Source: Nemertoderma westbladi (taxonomy: Eukaryota > Xenacoelomorpha > Nemertodermatida > Nemertodermatidae). Taken from it: a stretch of 36,649 bases of DNA. A model generated the notes under the pieces. It was not told the origin of the DNA, did no database searches, and saw only the letters and a list, made by a program, of their open reading frames with translations. The translations under genes were made by a program, and so were the position numbers. Below, piece by piece: positions 12,101 through 24,705 of the stretch; position 1 is the first letter of the stretch; each line of letters opens with the position of its first letter. Location: NCBI GenBank assembly GCA_032718475.1, contig JAUCBJ010004034.1, positions 1-36,649 on the forward strand, read 5' to 3'.

Positions 12101-15100
12101 AGGGCTATCTATGTTCTAGGGCCACTCTCTACCTCAGGGCTCTCTGTTCTAGGGCCACTCTCTACCTCAGGGCTATCTATGTTCTAGGGCCGCTCTCTAC
12201 CTCAGGGCTCTCTGTTCTAGGGCCACTCTCTACCTCAGGGCTCTATGTTCTAGGGCCACTCTCTACCTCAGGGCTCTCTGTTCTAGGGCCACTCTCTACC
12301 TCAGGGCTCTATGTTCTAGGGCCACTCTCTACCTCAGGGCTCTATGTTCTAGGGCCACTCTCTACCTCAGGGCTCTATGTTCTAGGGCCACTCTCTACCT
12401 CAGGGCTCTATGTTCTAGGGCCACTCTCTACCCCAGGGCTCTCTGTTCTAGGGCCACTCTCTACCTCAGGGCTCTATGTTCTAGGGCCACTCTCTACCTC
12501 AGGGCTCTATGTTCTAGGGCCACTCTCTACCTCAGGGCTCTCTGTTCTAGGGCCACTCTCTACCTCAGGGCTCTCTGTTCTAGGGCCACTCTCTACCTCA
12601 GGGCTCTATGTTCTAGGGCCACTCTCTACCTCAGGGCTCTCTGTTCTAGGGCCACTCTCTACCTCAGGGCTCTCTGTTCTAGGGCCACTCTCTACCTCAG
12701 GGCTCTCTGTTCTAGGGCCGCTCTCTACCTCAGGGCTCTCTGTTCTAGGGCCACTCTCTACCTCAGGACTCTCTGTTCTAGGGCCACTCTCTACCTCAGG
12801 GCTCTCTGTTCTAGGACCACTCTCTACCTCAGGGCTCTCTGTTCTAGGGCCACTCTCTACCTCAGGGCTCTCTGTTCTAGGGCCACTCCCTACCTCAGGG
12901 CTCTATGTTCTAGGGCCACTCTCTACCTCAGGGCTCTCTGTTCTAGGGCCACTCTCTACCTCAGGGCTCTATGTTCTAGGGCCACTCTCTACCTCAGGGC
13001 TCTCTGTTCTAGGGCCACTCTCTACCTCAGGGCTCTCTGTTCTAGGGCCACTCTCTACCTCAGGGCTCTCTGTTCTAGGACCACTCTCTACCTCAGGGCT
13101 CTCTGTTCTAGGGCCACTCTCTACCTCAGGGCTCTCTGTTCTAGGGCCACTCTCTACCTCAGGGCTCTCTTCTCTAGGGCCACTCTCTACCTCAGGGCTC
13201 TCTGTTCTAGGGCCGCTCTCTACCTCAGGGCTCTCTGTTCTAGGGCCACTCTCTACCTCAGGGCTCTCTGTTCTAGGGCCACTCTCTACCTCAGGGCTCT
13301 CTGTTCTAGGGCCACTCTCTACCTCAGGGCTCTCTGTTCTAGGGCCACTCTCTAAACCAGGGCTCTCTGTTCTAGGGCCACTCTCTACCTCAGGGCTCTC
13401 TGTTCTAGGGCCGCTCTCTACCTCAGGGCTCTCTGTTCTAGGGCCACTCTCTACCTCAGGGCTCTCTGTTCTAGGGCCACTCTCTACCTCAGGGCTCTAT
13501 GTTCTAGGGCCACTCTCTACCTCAGGGCTCTATGTTCTAGGGCCACTCTCTACCTCAGGGCTCTATGTTCTAGGGCCACTCTCTACCTCAGGGCTCTCTG
13601 TTCTAGGGCCACTCTCTACCTCAGGGCTCTATGTTCTAGGGCCACTCTCTACCTCAGGGCTCTCTGTTCTAGGGCCACTCTCTAAACCAGGGCTCTCTGT
13701 TCTAGGGCCGCTCTCTACCTCAGGGCTCTCTGTTCTAGGGCCACTCTCTACCTCAGGGCTCTCTGTTCTAGGGCCACTCTCTAAACCAGGGCTCTCTGTT
13801 CTAGGGCCACTCTCTACCTCAGGGCTCTCTGTTCTAGGGCCACTCTCTACCTCAGGGCTCTCTGTTCTAGGGCCACTCTCTAAACCAGGGCTCTCTGTTC
13901 TAGGGCCACTCTCTACCTCAGGGCTCTCTGTTCTAGGGCCACTCTCTACCTCAGGGCTCTCTGTTCTAGGGCCACTCTCTAAACCAGGGCTCTCTGTTCT
14001 AGGGCCACTCCCTACCTCAGGGCTCTATGTTCTAGGGCCACTCTCTACCTCAGGGCTCTCTGTTCTAGGGCCACTCCCTACCTCAGGGCTCTATGTTCTA
14101 GGGCCACTCTCTACCTCAGGGCTCTCTGTTCTAGGGCCACTCTCTACCTCAGGGCTCTCTGTTCTAGGGCCACTCTCTAAACCAGGGCTCTCTGTTCTAG
14201 GGCCACTCTCTACCTCAGGGCTCTCTGTTCTAGGGCCGCTCTCTACCTCAGGGGTTCTAGGGCCACTCTCTACCTCAGGGGTTCTAGGGCCGCTCTCTAC
14301 CTCAGGGCTCTCTGTTCTAGGGCCACTCTCTACCTCAGGGCTCTCTGTTCTAGGGCCGCTCTCTACCTCAGGGGTTCTAGGGCCACTCTCTACCTCAGGG
14401 GTTCTAGGGCCGCTCTCTACCCCAGGGCTCTCTGTTCTAGGGCCACTCTCTACCTCAGGGCTCTCTGTTCTAGGGCCACTCCCTACCTCAGGGCTCTATG
14501 TTCTAGGGCCACTCTCTACCCCAGGGCTCTCTGTTCTAGGGCCGCTCTCTACCTCAGGGCTCTCTATGTTCTAGGGCCACTCTCTACCTCAGGGCTATCT
14601 ATGTTCTTGGGCCACTCTCTACCTCAGGGCTCTCTGTTCTAGGGCCACTCTCTACCTCAGGGCTCTCTGTTCTAGGGCCACTCTCTACCTCAGGGGTTAT
14701 AGGGCCACTCTCTACCTCAGGGCTCTCTGTTCTAGGGCCACTCTCTAAACCAGGGCTCTCTGTTCTAGGGCCACTCTCTACCTCAGGGCTCTCTGTTCAA
14801 GGGCCGCTCTCTACCTCAGGGGTTCTAGGGCCACTCTCTACCTCAGGGCTCTCTGTTCTAGGGCCGCTCTCTACCTCAGGGCTCTCTGTTCTAGGGCCGC
14901 TCTCTACCCCAGGGCTCTCTGTTCTAGGGCCGCTCTCTACCTCAGGGCTCTCTGTTCTAGGGCCACTCTCTACCTCAGGGCTCTCTGTTCTAGGGCCGCT
15001 CTCTACCTCAGGGCTCTCTGTTCTAGGACCACTCTCTACCTCAGGACTCTCTGTTCTAGGGCCACTCTCTACCTCAGGGCTCTCTGTTCTAGGGCCGCTC

Positions 15101-15300
15101 TCTACCTCAGGGGTCTCTGTTCTAGGGCCGCTCTCTACCTCAGGGGTTCTAGGGCCACTCTCTACCTCAGGGGTTCTAGGGCCACTCTCTACCTCAGGGC
15201 TCTCTGTTCTAGGGCCGCTCTCTACCCCAGGGCTCTCTGTTCTAGGGCCGCTCTCTACCTCAGGGCTCTCTGTTCTAGGGCCGCTCTCTACCTCAGGGGT
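9124..15300. repeat. 6.3-kb higher-order repeat, copy 2
   Basis: This is the second tandem copy of the 6.3-kb block. The offset to copy 1 is constant at 6,304 bp up to about 12.9 kb. It then falls to 6,102 bp: copy 2 lacks six 33-bp units (198 bp) that copy 1 has around 6581-6779, and copy 1 has a 4-bp GTAG insertion at about 7237. By 8251 and 8529 (matching 14419 and 14697) the offset is 6,168 bp, two units more. The rare GGGTTATAGGG variant at 8529 is reproduced at 14697. The right boundary is approximate. Confidence 0.8.
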
Positions 15301-17470
15301 TCTAGGGCCACTCTCTACCTCAGGGGTTCTAGGGCCACTCTCTACCTCAGGGCTCTCTGTTCTAGGGCCGCTCTCTACCCCAGGGCTCTCTGTTCTAGGG
15401 CCGCTCTCTACCTCAGGGCTCTCTGTTCTAGGGCCGCTCTCTACCTCAGGGGTTCTAGGGCCACTCTCTACCTCAGGGGTTCTAGGGCCACTCTCTACCT
15501 CAGGGCTCTCTGTTCTAGGGCCACTCTCTACCTCAGGGCTCTCTGTTCTAGGGCCGCTCTCTACCTCAGGGCTCTCTGTTCTACGGCCGCTCTCTACCCC
15601 AGGGCTCTCTGTTCTAGGGCCGCTCTCTACCTCAGGGCTCTCTGTTCTAGGGCCACTCTCTACCTCAGGGCTATCTATGTTCTATGGCCACTCTCTACCT
15701 CAGGGCTGTTCTAGGGCCACTCTCTACCTCAGGGCTCTCTGTTCTAGGACCACTCTCTACCTCAGGGCTCTCTGTTCTAGGGCCGCTCTCTACCTCAGGG
15801 GTTCTAGGGCCACTCTCTACCTCAGGGGTTCTAGGGCCACTCTCTACCTCAGGGCTCTCTGTTCTAGGGCCACTCTCTACCTCAGGGCTCTCTGTTCTAG
15901 GGCCGCTCTCTACCTCAGGGGTTCTAGGGCCGCTCTCTACCTCAGGGCTCTCTGTTCTAGGGCCGCTCTCTACCCAAGGGCTCTATGTTCTAGGGCCGCT
16001 CTCTACCTCAGGGCTCTCTGTTCTAGGGCCACTCTCTACCTCAGGGCTCTCTGTTCTAGGGCCGCTCTCTACCTCAGGGGTTCTAGGGCCACTCTCTACC
16101 TCAGGGCTCTCTGTTCTAGGGCCGCTCTCTACCTCAGGGGTTCTAGGGCCACTCTCTACCTCAGGGGTTCTAGGGCCACTCTCTACCTCAGGGCTCTCTG
16201 TTCTAGGGCCACTCTCTACCTCAGGGCTCTCTGTTCTAGGGCCGCTCTCTACCTCAGGGCTCTCTGTTCTAGAGCCGCTCTCTACCTCAGGGGTTCTAGG
16301 GCCACTCTCTACCTCATGGGTTCTAGGGCCGCTCTCTACCTCAGGGCTCTCTGTTCTAGGGCCACTCTCTACCTCAGGGCTCTTTGTTCTAGGGCCACTC
16401 TCTACCTCAGGGCTCTCTGTTCTAGGGCCACTCTCTACCTCAGGGCTATCTCTGTTCTAGGGCCACTCTCTACCTCAGGGCTCTCTGTTCTAGGGCCGCT
16501 CTCTACCTCAGGGCTCTCTGTTCTAGGGCCACTCTCTACCTCAGGGGTTCTAGGGCCACTCTCTACCTCAGGGCTCTCTGTTCTAGGGCCGCTCTCTACC
16601 TCAGGGCTCTCTGTTCTAGGGCCGCTCTCTACCTCAGGGCTCTCTGTTCTAGGGCCGCTCTCTACCTCAGGGCTCTCTGTTCTAGGGCCACTCTCTACCT
16701 CAGGGGTTCTAGGGCCACTCTCTACCTCAGGGCTCTCTGTTCTAGGGCCGCTCTCTACCTCAGGGCTCTCTGTTCTAGGGCCGCTCTCTACCTCAGGGCT
16801 CTCTGTTCTAGGGCCGCTCTCTACCTCAGGTGTTCTAGGGCCGCTCTCTACCTCAGGGCTCTCTGTTCTAGAGCCGCTCTCTACCTCAGGGGTTCTAGGG
16901 CCACTCTCTACCTCAGGGGTTCTAGGGCCACTCTCTACCTCAGGGCTCTCTGTTCTAGGGCCACTCTCTACCTCAGGGCTATCTATGTTCTAGGGCCGCT
17001 CTCTACCACAGGGCTCTCTGTTCTAGGGCCGCTCTCTACCTCGTTCTAGGGCCGCTCTCTACCTCAGGGCTCTCTGTTCTAGGGCCGCTCTCTACCTCAG
17101 GGATTCTAGGGCCGCTCTCTACCTCAGGGCTCTCTGTTCTAGAGCCGCTCTCTACCTCAGGGGTTCTAGGGCCACTCTCTACCTCAGGGGTTCTAGGGCC
17201 ACTCTCTACCTCAGGGCTCTCTGTTCTAGGGCCACTCTCTACCTCAGGACTCTCTGTTCTAGGGCCGCTCTCTACCTCAGGGCTCTCTGTTCTAGGGCCA
17301 CTCTCTACCTCAGGGCTCTCTGTTCTAGGGCCGCTCTCTACCTCAGGGCTTTCTGTTCTAGGGCCACTCTCTACCTCAGGGCTCTCTGTTCTAGGGCCGC
17401 TCTCTACCTCAGGGCTCTCTGTTCTAGGGCCACTCTCTACCTCAGGGCTCTCTGTTCTAGGGCCACTCTC
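13782..17470. repeat. 3.6-kb block, source of copy at 19664-23250
   Basis: CTAAACC at 13782, 13881 and 13981 and GGGTTATAGGG at 14697 reappear exactly 5,882 bp later. After about 15.2 kb the offset becomes 5,731 bp (TGTTCTATGGCC at about 15677 and 21408), then 5,734 bp after a 3-bp change near 22562 (CAGGCCCTGTTC replacing CAGGTGTTC). Orientation is the same. Which copy came first cannot be told from the sequence. Confidence 0.8.
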
Positions 17471-19655
17471 TAAACCAGGGCTCTCTGTTCTAGGGCCACT
17501 CTCTACCTCAGGGCTCTATGTTCTAGGGCCACCCTCTACCTCAGGGTTATCTGTTCTAGGGCCGCTCTCTACCTCAGGGCTCTCTGTTCTAGGGCCACTC
17601 TCTACCTCAGGGCTATCTATGTTCTAGGGCCACTCTCTACCTCAGGGCTCTCTGTTCTAGGGCCACTCTCTAAACCAGGGCTCTCTGTTCTAGGGCCACT
17701 CTCTACCTCAGGGCTCTATGTTCTAGGGCCACCCTCTACCTCAGGGTTATCTGTTCTAGGGCCGCTCTCTACCTCAGGGCTCTCTGTTCTAGGGCCACTC
17801 TCTACCTCAGGGCTCTCTGTTCTAGGGCCACTCTCTACCTCAGGGCTCTCTGTTCTAGGGCCACTCTCTAAACCAGGGCTCTCTGTTCTAGGGCCACTCT
17901 CTACCTCAGGGCTCTATGTTCTAGGGCCACCCTCTACCTCAGGGTTATCTGTTCTAGGGCCGCTCTCTACCTCAGGGCTCTCTGTTCTAGGGCCACTCTC
18001 TACCTCAGGGCTCTCTGTTCTAGGGCCACTCTCTAAACCAGGGCTCTCTGTTCTAGGGCCACTCTCTACCTCAGGGCTCTATGTTCTAGGGCCACCCTCT
18101 ACCTCAGGGTTATCTGTTCTAGGGCCGCTCTCTACCTCAGGGCTCTCTGTTCTAGGGCCACTCTCTAAACCAGGGCTCTCTGTTCTAGGGCCACTCTCTA
18201 CCTCAGGGCTCTCTGTTCTAGGGCCACTCTCTACCTCAGGGCTCTCTGTTCTAGGGCCACTCTCTAAACCAGGGCTCTCTGTTCTAGGGCCACTCTCTAC
18301 CTCAGGGCTCTATGTTCTAGGGCCACCCTCTACCTCAGGGTTATCTGTTCTAGGGCCGCTCTCTACCTCAGGGCTCTCTGTTCTAGGGCCACTCTCTACC
18401 TCAGGGCTCTCTGTTCTAGAGCCGCTCTCTACCTCAGGGGTTCTAGGGCCACTCTCTACCTCAGGGGTTCTAGGGCCACTCTCTACCTCAGGGCTCTCTG
18501 TTCTAGGGCCGCTCTCTACCTCAGGGTTCTCTGTTCTAGGGCCACTCTCTACCTCAGGGCTCTCTGTCCTAGGGCCACTCTCTACCTCAGGGCTCTCTGT
18601 TCTAGGGCCGCTCTCTACCTCAGGGCTCTCTGTTCTATGGCCACTCTCTACCTCAGGGCTCTCTCTGTTCTAGGGCCACTCTCTACCTCAGGGCTATCTA
18701 TGTTCTAGGGCCGCTCTCTACCTCAGGGCTATCTATGTTCTAGGACCACTCTCTACCCCAGGGCTCTCTGTTCTATGGCCACTCTCTACCTCAGGGCTCT
18801 CTGTTCTAGGGCCACTCTCTACCTCAGGGCTCTCTGTTCTAGGGCCGCTCTCTACCTCAGGGCTCTCTGTTCTAGGGCCACTCTCTACCTCAGGGCTCTC
18901 TGTTCTAGGGCCGCTCTCTACCTCAGGGCTATCTCTGTTCTAGGGCCACTCTCTACCTCAGGGCTCTCTGTTCTAGGGCCACTCTCTACCTCAGGGCTCT
19001 CTGTTCTAGGGCCGCTCTCTACCTCAGGGCTATCTCTGTTCTAGGGCCACTCTCTACCTCAGGGCTATCTCTGTTCTAGGGCTGCTCTCTACCTCGTTCT
19101 AGGGCCACTCTCTACCTCAGGGCTCTCTGTTCTAGGGCCGCTCTCTACCTCAGGGGTTCTAGGGCCACTCTCTACCTCAGGGCTCTCTGTTCTAGGGCCA
19201 CTCTCTACCTCAGGGCTATCTATGTTCTAGGGCCAATCTGTACCCCAGGGCTCTCTGTTCTAGGGCCAATCTGTACCCCAGGGCTCTCTGTTCTAGGGCC
19301 ACTCTCTACCTCAGGGCTCTCTGTTCTAGAGCCGCTCTCTACCTCAGGGGTTCTAGGGCCACTCTCTACCTCAGGGGTTCTAGGGCCACTCTCTACCTCA
19401 GGGCTCTCTGTTCTAGGGCCGCTCTCTACCTCAGGGTTCTCTGTTCTAGGGCCACTCTCTACCTCAGGGCTCTCTGTCCTAGGGCCACTCTCTACCTCAG
19501 GGCTCTCTGTTCTAGGGCCGCTCTCTACCTCAGGGCTCTCTGTTCTATGGCCACTCTCTACCTCAGGGCTCTCTCTGTTCTAGGGCCACTCTCTACCTCA
19601 GGGCTATCTATGTTCTAGGGCCGCTCTCTACCTCAGGGCTATCTATGTTCTAGGA
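16831..19655. repeat. 2.8-kb block, first copy
   Basis: Rare words in this block recur at a constant distance of 7,875 bp with no length change across the block: CAGGTGTTC at about 16828, TCTGTCCTAGGG at 18566 and TGTTCTATGGCC at 18768. The constant offset over 2.8 kb of highly mutable repeat indicates a recent duplication or gene-conversion event, or an assembly duplication. It contains an internal 910-bp repeat. Confidence 0.85.
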
Positions 19656-19663
19656 CCACTCTC

Positions 19664-22600
19664 TAAACCAGGGCTCTCTGTTCTAGGGCCACTCTCTACC
19701 TCAGGGCTCTCTGTTCTAGGGCCACTCTCTACCTCAGGGCTCTCTGTTCTAGGGCCACTCTCTAAACCAGGGCTCTCTGTTCTAGGGCCACTCTCTACCT
19801 CAGGGCTCTCTGTTCTAGGGCCACTCTCTACCTCAGGGCTCTCTGTTCTAGGGCCACTCTCTAAACCAGGGCTCTCTGTTCTAGGGCCACTCCCTACCTC
19901 AGGGCTCTATGTTCTAGGGCCACTCTCTACCTCAGGGCTCTCTGTTCTAGGGCCACTCCCTACCTCAGGGCTCTATGTTCTAGGGCCACTCTCTACCTCA
20001 GGGCTCTCTGTTCTAGGGCCACTCTCTACCTCAGGGCTCTCTGTTCTAGGGCCACTCTCTAAACCAGGGCTCTCTGTTCTAGGGCCACTCTCTACCTCAG
20101 GGCTCTCTGTTCTAGGGCCGCTCTCTACCTCAGGGGTTCTAGGGCCACTCTCTACCTCAGGGGTTCTAGGGCCGCTCTCTACCTCAGGGCTCTCTGTTCT
20201 AGGGCCACTCTCTACCTCAGGGCTCTCTGTTCTAGGGCCGCTCTCTACCTCAGGGGTTCTAGGGCCACTCTCTACCTCAGGGGTTCTAGGGCCGCTCTCT
20301 ACCCCAGGGCTCTCTGTTCTAGGGCCACTCTCTACCTCAGGGCTCTCTGTTCTAGGGCCACTCCCTACCTCAGGGCTCTATGTTCTAGGGCCACTCTCTA
20401 CCCCAGGGCTCTCTGTTCTAGGGCCGCTCTCTACCTCAGGGCTCTCTATGTTCTAGGGCCACTCTCTACCTCAGGGCTATCTATGTTCTTGGGCCACTCT
20501 CTACCTCAGGGCTCTCTGTTCTAGGGCCACTCTCTACCTCAGGGCTCTCTGTTCTAGGGCCACTCTCTACCTCAGGGGTTATAGGGCCACTCTCTACCTC
20601 AGGGCTCTCTGTTCTAGGGCCACTCTCTAAACCAGGGCTCTCTGTTCTAGGGCCACTCTCTACCTCAGGGCTCTCTGTTCTAGGGCCGCTCTCTACCTCA
20701 GGGGTTCTAGGGCCACTCTCTACCTCAGGGCTCTCTGTTCTAGGGCCGCTCTCTACCTCAGGGCTCTCTGTTCTAGGGCCGCTCTCTACCCCAGGGCTCT
20801 CTGTTCTAGGGCCGCTCTCTACCTCAGGGCTCTCTGTTCTAGGGCCACTCTCTACCTCAGGGCTCTCTGTTCTAGGGCCGCTCTCTACCTCAGGGCTCTC
20901 TGTTCTAGGACCACTCTCTACCTCAGGACTCTCTGTTCTAGGGCCACTCTCTACCTCAGGGCTCTCTGTTCTAGGGCCGCTCTCTACCTCAGGGGTCTCT
21001 GTTCTAGGGCCGCTCTCTACCTCAGGGGTTCTAGGGCCACTCTCTACCTCAGGGGTTCTAGGGCCACTCTCTACCTCAGGGCTCTCTGTTCTAGGGCCGC
21101 TCTCTACCCCAGGGCTCTCTGTTCTAGGGCCGCTCTCTACCTCAGGGCTCTCTGTTCTAGGGCCGCTCTCTACCTCAGGGCCGTTCTAGGGCCACTCTCT
21201 ACCTCAGGGGTTCTAGGGCCACTCTCTACCTCAGGGCTCTCTGTTCTAGGGCCACTCTCTACCTCAGGGCTCTCTGTTCTAGGGCCGCTCTCTACCTCAG
21301 GGCTCTCTGTTCTACGGCCGCTCTCTACCCCAGGGCTCTCTGTTCTAGGGCCGCTCTCTACCTCAGGGCTCTCTGTTCTAGGGCCACTCTCTACCTCAGG
21401 GCTATCTATGTTCTATGGCCACTCTCTACCTCAGGGCTGTTCTAGGGCCACTCTCTACCTCAGGGCTCTCTGTTCTAGGACCACTCTCTACCTCAGGGCT
21501 CTCTGTTCTAGGGCCGCTCTCTACCTCAGGGGTTCTAGGGCCACTCTCTACCTCAGGGGTTCTAGGGCCACTCTCTACCTCAGGGCTCTCTGTTCTAGGG
21601 CCACTCTCTACCTCAGGGCTCTCTGTTCTAGGGCCGCTCTCTACCTCAGGGGTTCTAGGGCCGCTCTCTACCTCAGGGCTCTCTGTTCTAGGGCCGCTCT
21701 CTACCCAAGGGCTCTATGTTCTAGGGCCGCTCTCTACCTCAGGGCTCTCTGTTCTAGGGCCACTCTCTACCTCAGGGCTCTCTGTTCTAGGGCCGCTCTC
21801 TACCTCAGGGGTTCTAGGGCCACTCTCTACCTCAGGGCTCTCTGTTCTAGGGCCGCTCTCTACCTCAGGGGTTCTAGGGCCACTCTCTACCTCAGGGGTT
21901 CTAGGGCCACTCTCTACCTCAGGGCTCTCTGTTCTAGGGCCACTCTCTACCTCAGGGCTCTCTGTTCTAGGGCCGCTCTCTACCTCAGGGCTCTCTGTTC
22001 TAGAGCCGCTCTCTACCTCAGGGGTTCTAGGGCCACTCTCTACCTCATGGGTTCTAGGGCCGCTCTCTACCTCAGGGCTCTCTGTTCTAGGGCCACTCTC
22101 TACCTCAGGGCTCTTTGTTCTAGGGCCACTCTCTACCTCAGGGCTCTCTGTTCTAGGGCCACTCTCTACCTCAGGGCTATCTCTGTTCTAGGGCCACTCT
22201 CTACCTCAGGGCTCTCTGTTCTAGGGCCGCTCTCTACCTCAGGGCTCTCTGTTCTAGGGCCACTCTCTACCTCAGGGGTTCTAGGGCCACTCTCTACCTC
22301 AGGGCTCTCTGTTCTAGGGCCGCTCTCTACCTCAGGGCTCTCTGTTCTAGGGCCGCTCTCTACCTCAGGGCTCTCTGTTCTAGGGCCGCTCTCTACCTCA
22401 GGGCTCTCTGTTCTAGGGCCACTCTCTACCTCAGGGGTTCTAGGGCCACTCTCTACCTCAGGGCTCTCTGTTCTAGGGCCGCTCTCTACCTCAGGGCTCT
22501 CTGTTCTAGGGCCGCTCTCTACCTCAGGGCTCTCTGTTCTAGGGCCGCTCTCTACCTCAGGCCCTGTTCTAGGGCCGCTCTCTACCTCAGGGCTCTCTGT

Positions 22601-23250
22601 TCTAGAGCCGCTCTCTACCTCAGGGGTTCTAGGGCCACTCTCTACCTCAGGGGTTCTAGGGCCACTCTCTACCTCAGGGCTCTCTGTTCTAGGGCCACTC
22701 TCTACCTCAGGGCTATCTATGTTCTAGGGCCGCTCTCTACCACAGGGCTCTCTGTTCTAGGGCCGCTCTCTACCTCGTTCTAGGGCCGCTCTCTACCTCA
22801 GGGCTCTCTGTTCTAGGGCCGCTCTCTACCTCAGGGATTCTAGGGCCGCTCTCTACCTCAGGGCTCTCTGTTCTAGAGCCGCTCTCTACCTCAGGGGTTC
22901 TAGGGCCACTCTCTACCTCAGGGGTTCTAGGGCCACTCTCTACCTCAGGGCTCTCTGTTCTAGGGCCACTCTCTACCTCAGGACTCTCTGTTCTAGGGCC
23001 GCTCTCTACCTCAGGGCTCTCTGTTCTAGGGCCACTCTCTACCTCAGGGCTCTCTGTTCTAGGGCCGCTCTCTACCTCAGGGCTTTCTGTTCTAGGGCCA
23101 CTCTCTACCTCAGGGCTCTCTGTTCTAGGGCCGCTCTCTACCTCAGGGCTCTCTGTTCTAGGGCCACTCTCTACCTCAGGGCTCTCTGTTCTAGGGCCAC
23201 TCTCTAAACCAGGGCTCTCTGTTCTAGGGCCACTCTCTACCTCAGGGCTC
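19664..23250. repeat. 3.6-kb block, second copy
   Basis: This starts abruptly at 19664. The unit containing GGGCTATCTATG and TAGGACC continues into CTAAACC instead of the CTACCCC seen in the sister context at about 18755, which marks a recombination junction. Downstream it matches 13782-17470, with small differences such as TTCAAGGG at about 14797 where this copy has TTCTAGGG. The unusual word GGGCTTCTAGGG at about 23294 lies just after the end of the matched region. Confidence 0.8.
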
Positions 23251-24705
23251 TATGTTCTAGGGCCACTCTCTACCTCAGGGCTCTCTGTTCTAGGGCTTCT
23301 AGGGCCGCTCTCTACCTCAGGGCTCTCTGTTCTAGGGCCGCTCTCTACCTCAGGGCTCTCTGTTCTAGGGCCACTCTCTACCTCAGGGCTCTCTGTTCTA
23401 GGGCCGCTCTCTACCTCAGGGCTCTCTGTTCTAGGGCCACTCTCTACCTCAGGGCTCTCTGTTCTAGGGCCACTCTCTACCTCAGGGCTCTCTGTTCTAG
23501 GGCCGCTCTCTACCTCAGGGCTCTCTGTTCTAGGGCCACTCTCTACCTCAGGGCTCTCTGTTCTAGGGCCACTCTCTACCTCAGGGCTCTCTGTTCTAGG
23601 GCCACTCTCTACCTCAGGGCTATCTGTTCTAGGGCCACTCTCTACCTCAGGGCTGTTCTAGGGCCACTCTCTACCTCAGGGCTCTCTGTTCTAGGGCCAC
23701 TCTCTACCTCAGGGCTCTCTGTTCTAGGGCCACTCTCTACCTCAGGGCTCTCTGTTCTAGGGCCACTCTCTACCTCAGGGCTCTCTGTTCTAGGGCCACT
23801 CTCTACCTCAGGGCTCTCTGTTCTAGGGCCGCTCTCTACCTCAGGGCTCTCTGTTCTAGGGCCGCTCTCTACCTCAGGGCTCTCTGTTCTAGGGCCACTC
23901 TCTACCCAAGGGCTCTCTGTTCTAGGGCCACTCTCTACCTCAGGGCTCTCTGTTCTAGGGCCACTCTCTACCTCAGGGCTCTCTGTTCTAGGGCCACTCT
24001 CTACCTCAGGGCTCTCTGTTCTAGGGCCACTCTCTACCTCAGGGCTCTCTGTTCTAGGGCCACTCTCTACCTCAGGGCTTCTCTGTTCTAGGGCCACTCT
24101 CTACCTCAGGGCTCTCTGTTCTAGGGCCACTCTCTACCTCAGGGCTCTCTGTTCTAGGGCCGCTCTCTACCTCAGGGCTCTCTGTTCTAGGGCCACTCTC
24201 TACCTCAGGGCTCTCATGTTCTAGGGCCACTCTCTACCTCAGGGCTCTCTGTTCTAGGGCCACTCTCTACCTCAGGGCTCTTTGTTCTAGGGCCACTCTC
24301 TACCTCAGGGCTCTCTGTTCTAGGGCCACTCTCTACCTCAGGGCTCTCTGTTCTAGGGCCACTCTCTACCTCAGGGCTCTCTGTTCTAGGGCCACTCTCT
24401 ACCTCAGGGCTCTCTGTTCTAGGGCCACTCTCTACCTCAGGGCTCTATGTTCTAGGGCCACTCTCTACCTCAGGGCTCTCTGTTCTAGGGCCACTCTCTA
24501 CCTCAGGGCTCTCTGTTCTAGGGCCACTCTCTACCTCAGGGCTCTCTGTTCTAGGGCCACTCTCTACCTCAGGGCTCTCTGTTCTAGGGCCACTCTCTAC
24601 CTCAGGGCTCTCTGTTCTAGGGCCACTCTCTACCTCAGGGCTCTCTGTTCTAGGGCCGCTCTCTACCTCAGGGCTCTCTGTTCTAGGGCCGCTCTCTACC
24701 TCAGG

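Noticed and set aside
15677-16993. Paired 438/439-residue frames at 15677 and 21408 as duplicate genes
   Set aside because: They are two copies of one satellite block. The matching length reflects the block duplication, not a gene family.
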